Shown one piece after another: positions 50,429 to 59,686 of a DNA stretch of 64,000 bases; within the stretch, counting starts at the first letter, position 1; each line of letters starts with the position of its first letter. A program made the translations under genes and the position numbers. Below the pieces are notes generated by a model that was not told the DNA's origin, made no database searches, and was given only the letters and a program-made list of their open reading frames with translations. This DNA comes from Edaphobacter flagellatus (GTDB lineage: Bacteria > Acidobacteriota > Terriglobia > Terriglobales > Acidobacteriaceae). The DNA is taken from positions 1,860,001-1,924,000 of the forward strand of contig NZ_CP073697.1 of assembly GCF_025264665.1 (NCBI RefSeq), in the 5' to 3' direction.

Positions 50429-51025
50429 TTACGGATGAGGCTCGGCGGCAATAGCTCGCTTCACGATGTCGGGGAAATCCGACATGCCAATCCGCTCCCG
50501 AGCATGGACGAAGGTCGAGCCGCCGCTGCATACAATCGCGTCAGCAATGTGAGTTGACGAAGGCCGCTCCAAGCGGCATGTATGAGTAACTATGGGGCCA
50601 GGAAGTGGAGCTTCGGGCGGCTGCTCACATACCTGCTTGCCCTCTGTAGTTTTGCATTTCATCGGTATGATGATTTTGTCTCGAAGAGTTTCTCGAGCCT
50701 CAACCCGGATAATACGGTCATCATACGTACGGCTCCACGAACCAAGCCGGATGATGAAGCCTTCATTCAGATTCAACCCTATCGTCCGCTTTGATCCCCT
50801 GCTGAATGATGCCTGAGCTTCAGCATATGTCCCATCTGCATACAGAACGGCGAGCATTCCACTAGCCCAACGCTCCTTCACTGATCGTGGTGCGCCCTGA
50901 ATACGCTCCCACTTCAACGGTGTGACAAAGATGCGATCAGGATCAGGTTTCATCTCCTCCGCAGAGGCAGCAGACATCACGAACTGAGTAAAAGCCAGAG
51001 CTCCTAAAAGAGCCGTCAATCGCAT
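50429..51025 (-). CDS. Secreted protein of unknown function
   Basis: The 198-residue product has a signal peptide (RLTALLGALAFTQFVMSAASAE). The mature part has several basic beta-strand-like stretches, two Cys in MKCKTTEGKQVCEQ and two in HTCRLERP and IVCSGG, which may form disulfides. No family recognised. It follows the ROK kinase gene by 8 bp on the same strand, so the two may be co-transcribed. Confidence 0.65.
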   Translation of the reverse strand: MRLTALLGALAFTQFVMSAASAEEMKPDPDRIFVTPLKWERIQGAPRSVKERWASGMLAVLYADGTYAEAQASFSRGSKRTIGLNLNEGFIIRLGSWSRTYDDRIIRVEARETLRDKIIIPMKCKTTEGKQVCEQPPEAPLPGPIVTHTCRLERPSSTHIADAIVCSGGSTFVHARERIGMSDFPDIVKRAIAAEPHP

Positions 51026-51033
51026 TCGCTTCC

Positions 51034-51930
51034 CTATAGCCCTGCGGCCTGCTCCGCGCTGACAGCCGAGCCGATCACGCGAGTCTCTGCGTTTTCTTCG
51101 ACGACTTCAATTGAGTACCCCTGCAGCGGACTCATCTTCACCATCTGCTGCATATAGTCCTTGAGCATTGGCAGGTCGATATTGTCCACATACGTTCCGG
51201 TCAGGAAGAACTTGCCCGGTCCGGCCATGTGGATCGAGGTGGCGGTCGCTGCAGCCAACGCCTTGTGATACAGCCGCTTGAACTCCAGGCAGCGTATATC
51301 GCCCTTTCTAGCCTCTTCGAAGACCTCTTCCGGTTCCATGTCGAGGAAGCGCAGCCGCATAGCGCGGTGGCCCATGATGCCTTCCAGGTGGCCTCTGCCG
51401 CCGCAGCCGCAAAAGGTTTCCTTATCATCGAGCGTCACCACGGAGTGCCCGCCCTCCCAGACACCTGCCATGTGCGGATATCTGCCGTGTCCGATGCCCA
51501 GGCCGATGGTCCAGACGCGGATCATCGAGTCCAGCTTGCCGAACCTGGCGGCCAGCCCTGCCGCGACACCGTCCGCGTCGTTCAGCAGCGTCACTGGAGC
51601 GGCGATGCCATGATCGTGCAACTTCATGCTGATCAAGTCGCGCAGACGCGCTCCCTTGAGCTGCGGCAGATTGGGAGCTTCTTCGACGACGCCGCTTTTC
51701 ACCAGTCCTGGAACTGCAATGCCAACTGCATCCAGATTCTTCTCACCATTCGCAGCTGCGAGAATCTGGTCGCAGATCGTTTCCACCAGCGCATCGGTGT
51801 GCAGCTCGACCAGCGCACTATAGTCTTCCTCGTCTTTGGGAAAACGCTTGATGCCGCCCACCAGCTTGTGGTCCACCACAAACCCTGTGTGAATCTGCTC
51901 CGATAATGTGACCCCAACCGACTTTGCCAT
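51034..51930 (-). CDS. ROK-family sugar kinase
   Basis: The 298-residue protein has ROK features: AVGIAVPGLV, LLNDADGVAAGLAARFG with the catalytic Asp, TIGLGIG, and the zinc motif CGCGGRGHLEGIMG, where the family norm is CGCGGRGCLE (the third Cys is His here). It probably phosphorylates glucose or a related hexose. GGAG is 4 bases before the ATG. The N-terminus lacks a helix-turn-helix, so it is a kinase, not a repressor. Confidence 0.87.
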   Translation of the reverse strand: MAKSVGVTLSEQIHTGFVVDHKLVGGIKRFPKDEEDYSALVELHTDALVETICDQILAAANGEKNLDAVGIAVPGLVKSGVVEEAPNLPQLKGARLRDLISMKLHDHGIAAPVTLLNDADGVAAGLAARFGKLDSMIRVWTIGLGIGHGRYPHMAGVWEGGHSVVTLDDKETFCGCGGRGHLEGIMGHRAMRLRFLDMEPEEVFEEARKGDIRCLEFKRLYHKALAAATATSIHMAGPGKFFLTGTYVDNIDLPMLKDYMQQMVKMSPLQGYSIEVVEENAETRVIGSAVSAEQAAGL

Positions 51931-51988
51931 TGCTCTCCGCCTTGCACCCGACCAGCGTCAGATATGTACCGGTTGTCCCACGGCCGCC

Positions 51989-53386
51989 TTAGTCAAACTT
52001 GCTGACGCGGTTCAATCCGTTGAAAGCCGCCACTTTATAACATTCCGCGAGAGTTGGGTAGTTGAAGACTGTATCCACGAAGTACTCGATGGTTCCACCC
52101 AGCGCCATGACGGCCTGCCCGATGTGCAGCAACTCGCTGGCTCCCTCGCCGATGATGTGCACACCGAGGATCGAGTGGTTCTCGCGATGGAAGATCAGCT
52201 TGAGCCTTCCGGTGGTATCGCCGCGAATCTGGCCGCGCGCGATCTCGCGGTAGTAGGCAACGCCAACCTCGTAGGGGACGTCTTCCTCGGTGAGCTGTTC
52301 TTCCGTCTTGCCGATGAAGCTGATTTCCGGAATGGTGTAGATGCCGTAGGGGTAAAAGCTGGGGTTAGAGACGATCGTCTCGTCGCCGAAGGCTCGTGCA
52401 GCACCGATGCGTCCCTGCTCCATCGACACGGAGGCGAGCGAAGGGAAGCCGATGACGTCGCCGGCGGCGAAGATGTTCGACACCTTCGTCCTGAAGTCCT
52501 TATCCACGGGAATGCGACCGCGCTTGTCGGCCTCGATGCCGACGGCGGCGAGGTTCAGCTCGTCGACGTTGCCCTGGCGTCCAACAGCGTAGAGCAGCGC
52601 ATCGCCGGAGACTTTCTTCTTGCTTTCGAGGTTCGCCACAACGGTGCCGTCAGGCGATTCTTCCACCGATTCCACCTCTTCGTTGAGGCGCATCGTCACG
52701 CGGGCGTCGCGGAGGTGGTAGCTGAGCGCCTCGACGATCTCCTGGTCGGCGAACTCGAGCAGGCGCGGACGACGCTCGATCAGTGTGACGCGGACGCCGA
52801 GCGCGGCGAACATGCAGGTGTATTCGACACCGATGACGCCTCCGCCAACGACAATCATCGTCTTCGGCAGGTTAATGAGCTCGAGGACCTGATCGCTGTT
52901 GATGATGGTCTTGCCGTTGATGGGAACCTTAGGCGAGCTGGCGGGCTTGGTTCCCGTGGCGATGAGGGTACTCTTTGTTTCGTAGATGTTCGAGCCGCGC
53001 GAGTTTGTGACCTTAATGTGGGTCGCATCTTCGAAGCTGGCGACGCCTGAGAGCATCTCAACGTTGTTGCGCGAGAGCTGTGCCTCGGTGACGTCGATCT
53101 CGGTCTTGATGACGTGCTGCACGCGGAAGGCAAGATCGGCCATCGTGATCTTTTCCTTCACGCGATAGTTCATGCCGTAAATCGATTTGTAGTTGTATCC
53201 AGAGAGGTGAAGCACCGCCTCGCGCATGGTCTTGGAGGGAATGGTGCCGGTGTTGATGGACACGCCGCCGACGACCTCGCGCATCTCCACCAGGGCGACC
53301 TTCTTGCCCAACTTCGAGGCATAGATGGCCGCACGCTGCCCAGACGGGCCGGAACCGATAACGATCAGATCGTACACACTACTCAT
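51989..53386 (-). CDS. sthA: Si-specific NAD(P)+ transhydrogenase-type flavoprotein
   Basis: The 465-residue protein has FAD motif VIGSGPSGQRAAIYASKLG, NAD motif VVGGGVIGVEYTCMFAALG, FAAGDVIG and the C-terminal IGEGASELLHIGQAVMALGGTIEYFVDTVFNYPTLAECYKVAAFNGLNR, which matches soluble transhydrogenase. The position of the redox-active Cys pair of lipoamide dehydrogenases reads GGVSINTGTIPSK here, without Cys, so it cannot be a disulfide reductase. It moves reducing equivalents between NADPH and NADH. ATG at 53386 follows GGAG closely; an upstream TTG is possible. Confidence 0.92.
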   Translation of the reverse strand: MSSVYDLIVIGSGPSGQRAAIYASKLGKKVALVEMREVVGGVSINTGTIPSKTMREAVLHLSGYNYKSIYGMNYRVKEKITMADLAFRVQHVIKTEIDVTEAQLSRNNVEMLSGVASFEDATHIKVTNSRGSNIYETKSTLIATGTKPASSPKVPINGKTIINSDQVLELINLPKTMIVVGGGVIGVEYTCMFAALGVRVTLIERRPRLLEFADQEIVEALSYHLRDARVTMRLNEEVESVEESPDGTVVANLESKKKVSGDALLYAVGRQGNVDELNLAAVGIEADKRGRIPVDKDFRTKVSNIFAAGDVIGFPSLASVSMEQGRIGAARAFGDETIVSNPSFYPYGIYTIPEISFIGKTEEQLTEEDVPYEVGVAYYREIARGQIRGDTTGRLKLIFHRENHSILGVHIIGEGASELLHIGQAVMALGGTIEYFVDTVFNYPTLAECYKVAAFNGLNRVSKFD

Positions 53387-53659
53387 AGACTCCAAGCTCT
53401 TGCATCCTGATTCGCACGGCGCAGCAACATCACCGCTTTCACCAGTCCAGAGGCCCTATTCCTCGCGGAGCCAGACAAAGCTTCGGCTCCCTTACGCGAA
53501 GACTATGGCCTTCACAACATTTCGAACCGATCCGGCCTCGAAATCAGGCCAGCCGACCGACTCCCCTTTTCTGCATGACTCTGCCTAAAACCTACCACAG
53601 AGGCTCTACCGGCTCATTAACCGTGCCCAACATGCGTTGTCGCATCTACACTTAACGGC

Positions 53660-54289
53660 GTGCTGCGCTGCGCGATCACCGACCGCTCGATTTTTCCGGG
53701 CGATGAATCCCAAAAACGTTCTGCTCTTCTGGAAACGGTCAGCCACTGGGCCGCTGAAGGGATCGAGCTGATCCAGTTGCGGGAGAAGAATTTGGCTCCG
53801 GACGATCTGGTTGAATTTGCCCGGGCGGTTCGTGCGGCGATTCCGGAGGAATCGGCCTCGCGGCTTCTGATCAACTCCAGCCTGCGGGCAGCGCTGCTCA
53901 GCAAGGCTCATGGTGTTCATCTGCCTGCGCATTCGCCGCTGCTGCCGGATGATGTGCGGCGTCGTTATGCCGTCGAGCGGCTGGGTGAACCGATCATTAC
54001 CGTCTCGTGTCATCACCTGGCTGAGGTCCAGATTGCCCGGCTGAACCATGCGGATGCGATCTTGTTTGCCCCGGTCTTCGGAAAAATGGTGAAAGGGCTG
54101 GAGGTTACGCCTGCTGCTGGTCTTGAAGCTCTTCATGCCGCGTGTGTTGCGGCCGCTCCGCTGCCGGTCTATGCGCTGGGCGGTGTCACGAGAGAGAATG
54201 CGCCGCAATGCGTGGAGGCAGGTGCGGCCGGGGTGGCCGGAATACGGTTGTTCCTGCGCCCATTCGGCACCCCCCTCCCCCCAGGGTGA
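53660..54289 (+). CDS. thiE: Thiamine-phosphate synthase
   Basis: ThiE couples the thiazole and pyrimidine halves of thiamine. The 209-residue protein has CAITDRS, IELIQLREKNL, RLLINSSLRAALLSKAHGVHLP, ITVSCHHLAE, DAILFAPVFGKMVKG and PVYALGGVTRENA, the substrate and phosphate sites of the (beta/alpha)8 barrel. Start is GTG at 53660 without a visible ribosome site, the weakest part of the call. No TPP riboswitch was recognised upstream. The gene stands alone. Confidence 0.9.
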   Translation: MLRCAITDRSIFPGDESQKRSALLETVSHWAAEGIELIQLREKNLAPDDLVEFARAVRAAIPEESASRLLINSSLRAALLSKAHGVHLPAHSPLLPDDVRRRYAVERLGEPIITVSCHHLAEVQIARLNHADAILFAPVFGKMVKGLEVTPAAGLEALHAACVAAAPLPVYALGGVTRENAPQCVEAGAAGVAGIRLFLRPFGTPLPPG

Positions 54290-54639
54290 TTTTCGAACTT
54301 GTTTTGTTTCAATATGTTACGAGTTTTGCACAAGGTAAAATATTGGATCGAAATGGGTTAGCTATCAAAATATTGAATACAAAGGGTTTGCGGTGGGCAA
54401 ATGAGAAAGCCCCGGATTTTGTCCGGGGCTTTCTCTACTGCTGTTTTTATTGTAGCGAGACGATAGAAACTAATCGGCATTTTTTGCGCGTTTATTTTCC
54501 GAGATAAGTGCAGCTAAATGTTCGACTTGCGGAATCTGGTTCAGTTTGAGGGGCTTGACAGGAAAATGAAGCCTATCGCTGTGCCTGCTCGGGCAAACCG
54601 CGGATTCGTGCGGCTTCGCTCCGGTTGGACTCAACTCAG
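54290..54639. other. Intergenic stretch between thiE and the DinB-like gene
   Basis: No gene is supported in these 350 bp. The left half is AT-rich (a TATTGAATACAAAGG-type patch near 54371). A strong hairpin terminator sits at 54403-54437, and the minus-strand DinB-like gene ends at 54640. Confidence 0.45.
54403..54437. terminator. Strong intrinsic terminator
   Basis: GAGAAAGCCCCGG (54403-54415) pairs with CCGGGGCTTTCTC (54423-54435), loop ATTTTGT. It can serve both directions. Confidence 0.88.
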
Positions 54640-55146
54640 TCAGAAGCGCTCGTCGGCTGAGGGGCCATAGAGTGCCGGGACGGCCGCTTCGTTGAGGCGG
54701 AGATAGACCGTAAGCTGGCCTCGGTGATGGGCCCAATGGCTGAGCATTCCATTGAGGATGTTGATGTAGCGGGGCTCCTCGGTGATGAGGTGGCCGTGGG
54801 CCTTGAGTCGCCAGTTGGTCATCAGGTGCTCGTCGGTGGTGGATTCGAGAGCGGCGATGCCCTTCTTCATGCTTTGGTCGAAGAGGTCGAGCAGCTCGGA
54901 GGTCTTCGTCCATTCGACAGGCTTGTTCTTGTTTTCACCGACGGGGGCGAAGTCCAGCTCGTCGAGATTGATCATCATGTCGATCCAGCTCGGCATAGTC
55001 GCTACGAGTGAGGCGAGATAGCCCATCTTCATGGACTTTTCGTGCGGAGCCCAGTCGTTGCGGCCCTCCGGCACACGCTCGAGCGCTTTACGAGTGGCCG
55101 GCTCTTCGCGCTTCAACTCCTCTAAGAACAGATCCTTCAGCTTCAT
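54640..55146 (-). CDS. DinB-family putative metal-dependent hydrolase
   Basis: The 168-residue protein has the four-helix DinB pattern, including NWRLKAHGHLITEEPRYINILNGMLSHWAHHRGQLTVYLRL, whose spaced His residues would bind a metal. Members include bacillithiol transferases and proteins of unknown role. It is monocistronic on the minus strand, 86 bp downstream of rhaM. The exact reaction is unknown. Confidence 0.88.
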   Translation of the reverse strand: MKLKDLFLEELKREEPATRKALERVPEGRNDWAPHEKSMKMGYLASLVATMPSWIDMMINLDELDFAPVGENKNKPVEWTKTSELLDLFDQSMKKGIAALESTTDEHLMTNWRLKAHGHLITEEPRYINILNGMLSHWAHHRGQLTVYLRLNEAAVPALYGPSADERF

Positions 55147-55232
55147 GTTTTGCCCTCCTCGGCAGTTCTGGAGGAAGCGTACAGAGGGGCTACTGACAGC
55201 CTGCTGTCAGTACGTTCTTCTATGCGGCGTAT

Positions 55233-55580
55233 TTATTTGGAGGGGACGGGCGCGCCGTCGAAGTGAAAGACCTCGGGGAGATTGAGCCAGTGCGTGCCGG
55301 CTTTGACGGCCTCGGGGAGAGGGACCTGCATGGGGTCCATGATCTTCCACCAGCGTTGTGTCTCGGGGTCGGCGGCCATGAGCTTCATGTCGGCGTCGAA
55401 GTCGGTGCCGTGGTACTCGAAGTAGGCGATCAGGAGGTCTTCGTGCAGATAGATGGAGTAGTTGCGGATATTGCACTTCTCGATGCGATCGAGCACACCG
55501 GGCCAGACGTCGGCGTGGTAGCGGATGTACTCTTCCCTGACTTCAGGACGCAGCTTGATCACCTGTGAGAAACGGCGCAT
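55233..55580 (-). CDS. rhaM: L-rhamnose mutarotase
   Basis: RhaM interconverts the alpha and beta anomers of L-rhamnose. The 115-residue protein has RFSQVIKLRPEVREEYIRYHADVWPGVL with the catalytic His in RYHADVWP, NYSIYLHEDLLIAYFEYHG and WWKIMDPMQVPLP, the family set. No other rhamnose gene is in the window. Confidence 0.93.
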   Translation of the reverse strand: MRRFSQVIKLRPEVREEYIRYHADVWPGVLDRIEKCNIRNYSIYLHEDLLIAYFEYHGTDFDADMKLMAADPETQRWWKIMDPMQVPLPEAVKAGTHWLNLPEVFHFDGAPVPSK

Positions 55581-55725
55581 AGATATTCCTCTCTTCGCAA
55601 TGTACCTCAGGGGCTGAAGCCCCTTCTACCGGAGCCGTTTGCGGCACGGCTGAAGCCGTGCTCTTAACAAAACCCATATCGCCGGCCCATTGACCGGCGG
55701 GAGGCAAAGTCCTACGCTTAAGGAT

Positions 55726-56295
55726 GTGCTGATTACCCCTGTAGAACTGTTCGATGAGCCGCTGGAGATCGATGAGACGATCGCTCCCGGTGCGCTGGAA
55801 TATGGCCCTGATATTCGACAGGTTTCGTCTTTACCTGTGAAAGGACAGGCGGACCTGCTGGTGGAACACCGGAGCGAGGAGCGCGGGTCGCGCTCCCACG
55901 TCAACGACATACGCCTGCGGGCGGAGTACAAGGGCGAGTTCGAGATTCTGTGCGCGCGGTGCGTGGAGCCGGTGCCGCAGACGCTGGAGGGGAAGTTCGA
56001 CCTGATTTTCCGGCCGGTGGAAGCGGATAGCGACTCCGGCGAGCACGCAATTACCCCGGATGAGACCGAAATCGGGTATTATGAAGAGAGCGGTCTTTTG
56101 CTGGAAGACGTGGTGCGCGAGCAGGTACTGCTTTCGCTGCCGACCCGGACTCTGTGCAAGCCGGACTGCAAGGGCCTCTGCCCTCGCTGCGGTCAGAACC
56201 AGAACCTCGCAACCTGCGCCTGTGAACAGACACCGTCTGATCCGCGCTGGAATGCGCTGGCGAATCTGGCTGACAAGATCGAGGTTAAGCACTAA
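55726..56295 (+). CDS. yceD: YceD-family (DUF177) 23S rRNA accumulation protein
   Basis: YceD proteins help 23S rRNA accumulation and sit upstream of rpmF in many bacteria, as here. The 189-residue protein begins VLITPVELFDEPLEIDETIAPG, the family opening; GTG at 55726 is chosen on that ground, although a TTG at 55690 is also possible. The C-terminal half has TLCKPDCKGLCPRCGQN, a zinc-ribbon-like Cys cluster. 66 bp later comes rpmF. Confidence 0.88.
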   Translation: MLITPVELFDEPLEIDETIAPGALEYGPDIRQVSSLPVKGQADLLVEHRSEERGSRSHVNDIRLRAEYKGEFEILCARCVEPVPQTLEGKFDLIFRPVEADSDSGEHAITPDETEIGYYEESGLLLEDVVREQVLLSLPTRTLCKPDCKGLCPRCGQNQNLATCACEQTPSDPRWNALANLADKIEVKH

Positions 56296-56361
56296 AAACA
56301 AGTTTTCCGCTCGTCTCCGCCCTTGAAGGCTGGGCGCGGGCGAAGCGAAAGGGATACTGCA

Positions 56362-56547
56362 ATGCCTAATCCAAAACGGCGTCACTCCAAGCAGCGCACC
56401 GCCAAGCGCCGCAGCCACGACTTCCTGACCCCCACCGGCCTCTCCGAGTGCCCGAACTGCCACGAGCGCAAGCTGCCGCACCGCGCCTGCCGCAAGTGTG
56501 GCACGTATAAGGGCCGTGAGGTCCTTACGGTTAAGGAAGCCAGCTAA
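56362..56547 (+). CDS. rpmF: Ribosomal protein bL32
   Basis: The 61-residue protein has PNPKRRHSKQRTAKRRSHDFL and the zinc-binding pairs CPNC and CRKC, as in the zinc form of L32. ATG at 56362 follows AAAGGGA by about 9 bases. It is followed by a terminator and then plsX, the usual neighbour. Confidence 0.96.
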   Translation: MPNPKRRHSKQRTAKRRSHDFLTPTGLSECPNCHERKLPHRACRKCGTYKGREVLTVKEAS

Positions 56548-56585
56548 ACCCTTCGGTCTCGCATGAGACACAGGTTTTTACGATC

Positions 56586-56622
56586 AGCCGTTTCTCCGTG
56601 CGGGAAACGGCTCTTTCCTGTT
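56586..56622 (+). terminator. Intrinsic terminator after rpmF
   Basis: AGCCGTTTC (56586-56594) pairs with GAAACGGCT (56604-56612), followed by CTTTCCTGTTT. Confidence 0.75.
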
Positions 56623-56675
56623 TAAGTTCTTCGCCTTCCCCGGCCAGCCAATCTCTCAGCCAAGCATCCTGCAAA

Positions 56676-56710
56676 AAATGCGGGGGTTCCTCGGCTTCGC
56701 TCGGAATGAC
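56676..56710 (+). repeat. Interspersed repeat copy 1 before plsX
   Basis: AAATGCGGGGGTTCCTCGGC followed by TTCGCTCGGAATGAC at 56676-56710. The same element recurs at 57946-57989, on the other side of plsX. Confidence 0.75.
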
Positions 56711-56822
56711 GCTTCTAAGGGAGAAGCACGCTACCCTCGCGCCCGCGCCTAGTATGCGATTCGCTACCGCGTGCCAAGAACGAGACATCTGATACGGCGA
56801 CAACCTGTTATCGTTTTCCCTG

Positions 56823-57842
56823 ATGCCAATAGACATCGTCGTTGACGCAATGGGTTCGGATAAGGCTCCTGAGCCTGAGGTACGTGGGGCTGTGCTGGCT
56901 GCCCGTCACTATGGGGTGCGGGTTCACCTGGTGGGGCCCGAGGATATTCTTCGTCCACTGCTTCGCCAACAGCTGAAACATCAGAAACATCTCGACGTCT
57001 TCGTGGTTCCGGCTTCGGAGTGGATCACGATGGACGACAAGGCCGCGCAGGCAGTGCGCTCGAAACGCGATTCGACGATGCGCGTGGGCCTGAAGATGGT
57101 GCGCGAGGGGCGGGCCGCGGGATTCTTCACGGCCGGCAATACGGGCGCGGCAATGGCTACGGCGAAGATGGTGCTGGGGATGCTTTCGGGCGTGGACCGG
57201 CCGGCGCTGGCGACGATTGTGCCGACGACGAAAGGCGTTCCGTCGCTGCTGCTGGATGTCGGGGCGAACGTGGATTCGGACCCGGACAATCTGGTGCAGT
57301 TTGCGGTGATGGGGCATATGTATGCGCAGAATGTGCTGAAGGCGCAGAATCCGCGGGTGGGGTTGCTCTCGATCGGCGAAGAGGATTCGAAGGGCAACGC
57401 GCTGACGCGCGATACACTGCCGCTGCTGCGTGAGCTGAAGGGGATCAACTTCATCGGCAATGTTGAAGGGCGCGATTTATTCAACGGACACTGCGACGTG
57501 ATTGTGTGCGATGGATTTGTGGGTAATGTGGCGTTGAAGACGTCGGAGGGCATTGCGAAGCTGGTGAGCACATCGCTGCGTGAGTCGCTGAAGTCTACGG
57601 TGACCTCGCAGGTGGGCGCGTTGTTGTCGCGGCGCGCGTTCGATGACTTCAAGAAGCGACTGGATTATTCGGAGTATGGCGGCGCACCGCTGCTGGGGGT
57701 GCGCGGCGTATGCATTGTGGGGCATGGATCGTCGAATGAAAAGGCGGTCATGAATGGCATTCGTGTCGCTGCGGAGTTTGCCCATGCCGAGGTGAATGCG
57801 GGCATTGAGGCCGCGTTGCGTGCGGCAGCACCGATGGTCTAG
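56823..57842 (+). CDS. plsX: Phosphate acyltransferase PlsX
   Basis: PlsX makes acyl-phosphate from acyl-ACP for phospholipid synthesis. The 339-residue protein has [95 protein letters not shown] and [20 protein letters not shown] in order. It is the third member of the yceD-rpmF-plsX cluster, 275 bp after rpmF. fabH is not downstream here. Confidence 0.96.
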   Translation: MPIDIVVDAMGSDKAPEPEVRGAVLAARHYGVRVHLVGPEDILRPLLRQQLKHQKHLDVFVVPASEWITMDDKAAQAVRSKRDSTMRVGLKMVREGRAAGFFTAGNTGAAMATAKMVLGMLSGVDRPALATIVPTTKGVPSLLLDVGANVDSDPDNLVQFAVMGHMYAQNVLKAQNPRVGLLSIGEEDSKGNALTRDTLPLLRELKGINFIGNVEGRDLFNGHCDVIVCDGFVGNVALKTSEGIAKLVSTSLRESLKSTVTSQVGALLSRRAFDDFKKRLDYSEYGGAPLLGVRGVCIVGHGSSNEKAVMNGIRVAAEFAHAEVNAGIEAALRAAAPMV

Positions 57843-57945
57843 GTGCGGATTTTATTTCATATCAAAGCGGGCGAACTGCAGGTCCTTGCGCTTTTTTCAG
57901 GATGACACTTTTTCTATGGGCTCGGCATTTGTAGCTGCACAGACG

Positions 57946-58040
57946 AAATGCGGGGGTTCCTCGGCTTCGCTTCGCTCGCTCGGAATGACACTTTCTTACC
58001 GATCCGTTCGCTCAGGATGACCGATCCGCTCGCTCAGCAT
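57946..58040 (+). repeat. Interspersed repeat copy 2 and related short repeats
   Basis: AAATGCGGGGGTTCCTCGGC at 57946-57965 repeats the element before plsX, with nine extra bases (TTCGCTCGC type) before CGGAATGAC. Two more degenerate copies of its end (GATCCGTTCGCTCAGGATGA and GATCCGCTCGCTCAGCATGA) follow to 58040. Function unknown. Confidence 0.7.
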
Positions 58041-58069
58041 GACACCTTGATTCCGTCACGGAGATGAGT

Positions 58070-59575
58070 CTAGCTGCGGGTGAGCGGCTCGAGGGCGCAG
58101 GCCAGCTCTTCTATTCCACGTCGGATTTCGCGTGTACTTACGGCAGCAAAGCCCATCTGCACGCCTTCGCGGGTGCGGCGTGATTGCTCCTGCTGGCTGC
58201 GGTAGAAGCCAGTGAGGGGGATGAGATCTACGCCGCGCGCGGAGGCAGCCTTTGCGGCTTCGCTGGCGTTGATTCCCTTTGCGAACCATCCGACGGTCTG
58301 CAGGCCGGCTTCGATCTCGGAGATTTCGAGTACACCGGCGAGGCGCTTGCGACTCTCTTCGAGCAGGACGCCGAGGCGTTCGGCGTAGAGCTCGCGCATG
58401 CGGCGCAGGTGGCGGCCGAAGTGGCCTGCGTCGATGAACTCGCTGAGCACGATCTGTTCGAAGAGAGGAGCGTGCCGGTTGAGGATGGATTTGGCCGCGG
58501 CGAAGCGCTCGACGAGATCTTCGGGCACGATGAGGTAGCCGAGGCGGAGCGCGGGAAAGAACACTTTGCTGAAGCTGCCGGCGAAGAGCACCATGCCGTT
58601 GCGATCGAGTCCCTGCAGGGAGGGTACGGTGCGGCCGGAGTAGCGATACTCTCCGTCGTAATCGTCTTCAAAGAGCAGTACGCCGGTCTTGCGTGCCCAT
58701 TCGAGCATCTCGAGGCGACGCGCAAGGCTCATGGTGACGCCGAGGGGAGCCTGGTGTGCAGGCGTGATGTAGGCCAGCTTTGCCCGATGCCCGGCGCGTG
58801 GAGGAAGTCTGGCTCCATGCTCGTCGATGGCGAGGGGGATGACCCTGGCTCCTGCAGCTTCAAAGACGCGTGCTGCACCGATGTAGCCGGGGTCTTCCAT
58901 GCAGACGGTATCGCCGCGGTTGAGAAAAAGGCGGGCAGCGAGGTCGAGCGCCTCCTGCACGCCGGAGACGACGATGACCTGTTGCGCGGAGCATACGACT
59001 CCGCGTGAGCGCGTGAGGTAGGCGGCAATGGATTCGCGCAGAGGGCCGTAGCCCATCGCTTCGCATCCGATGAGCTGCATCATCGAGGCGCGGCGCAGGC
59101 GGCGATTGGCGATTTGCGCCCAAAGCGTAACGGGAAACTCGTCGACCGCGGGAAGGTTGGGCCGAAAGGCGCGCGAGGCACGGCTGGAGAAGTTGGGGAA
59201 GGCACGAACCGACGTTCCGTAGACGGAGAGTCGGCGCTGGGCGGGTTGCTGTTTTTTGGATTTGGCAGCATTGCGTGAGGCTTCGCGCCTGACTTCGAGG
59301 AGGTCTTCGGGAAGAACCTTGCTGACGAACGTGCCGGAGCCGATGCTGCCTTCGACGTAGCCTTCCGACTTGAGCTCATCGAAGGCGGAGACGATGGTGC
59401 CGCGTGAAAGGCCGTATTCGCGGGCGAGATCACGCGTGGCGGGCAGGCGCGTTCCAGGACGCAGCTTGCCTTCGAGGATTTGCTGGCGCAGGCCGCTGTA
59501 CAACCACTTATAAGCCGATTCGTCCTCAGCGCGCGGAGGCAGGAGAATCTCGGTCAATGGGGACCGTTTTGCCAT
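58070..59575 (-). CDS. MocR-type regulator (GntR winged helix plus aminotransferase domain)
   Basis: Residues 20-85 are a GntR winged helix (YSGLRQQILEGKLRPGTRLPATRDLAREYGLSRGTIVSAFDELKSEGYVEGSIGSGTFVS). Residues 130-495 are a fold-type-I aminotransferase-like domain with the PLP Lys in GSFSKVFFPALRLGY and FEDDYDGEYRY. MocR regulators sense PLP-linked ligands and usually control an adjacent gene; here the divergent cupin-DoxX-AhpD operon starts 111 bp away. Length (501) is normal. Confidence 0.92.
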   Translation of the reverse strand: MAKRSPLTEILLPPRAEDESAYKWLYSGLRQQILEGKLRPGTRLPATRDLAREYGLSRGTIVSAFDELKSEGYVEGSIGSGTFVSKVLPEDLLEVRREASRNAAKSKKQQPAQRRLSVYGTSVRAFPNFSSRASRAFRPNLPAVDEFPVTLWAQIANRRLRRASMMQLIGCEAMGYGPLRESIAAYLTRSRGVVCSAQQVIVVSGVQEALDLAARLFLNRGDTVCMEDPGYIGAARVFEAAGARVIPLAIDEHGARLPPRAGHRAKLAYITPAHQAPLGVTMSLARRLEMLEWARKTGVLLFEDDYDGEYRYSGRTVPSLQGLDRNGMVLFAGSFSKVFFPALRLGYLIVPEDLVERFAAAKSILNRHAPLFEQIVLSEFIDAGHFGRHLRRMRELYAERLGVLLEESRKRLAGVLEISEIEAGLQTVGWFAKGINASEAAKAASARGVDLIPLTGFYRSQQEQSRRTREGVQMGFAAVSTREIRRGIEELACALEPLTRS

Positions 59576-59591
59576 AGTCAGCCCTCCCGGA

Positions 59592-59634
59592 AGTGGTACA
59601 GCAAGATTACTGTAAATGGAGCTACCTGAGTGGT
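59592..59634 (+). promoter_or_regulatory. Candidate MocR operator: direct AGTGGT repeats
   Basis: AGTGGT occurs at 59592-59597 and 59629-59634, 37 bp apart, in the short divergent region between the MocR gene and the operon it probably controls. Direct repeats are typical of MocR sites. Confidence 0.4.
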
Positions 59635-59686
59635 CTACTTCTGACTATCTTGATCTCAGCGCAAGGAAAGCGGAAGGAGAGTCGAG

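Noticed and set aside
53606..54208. 200-codon minus-strand frame across thiE
   Set aside because: Fully antisense to thiE, whose motifs are complete.
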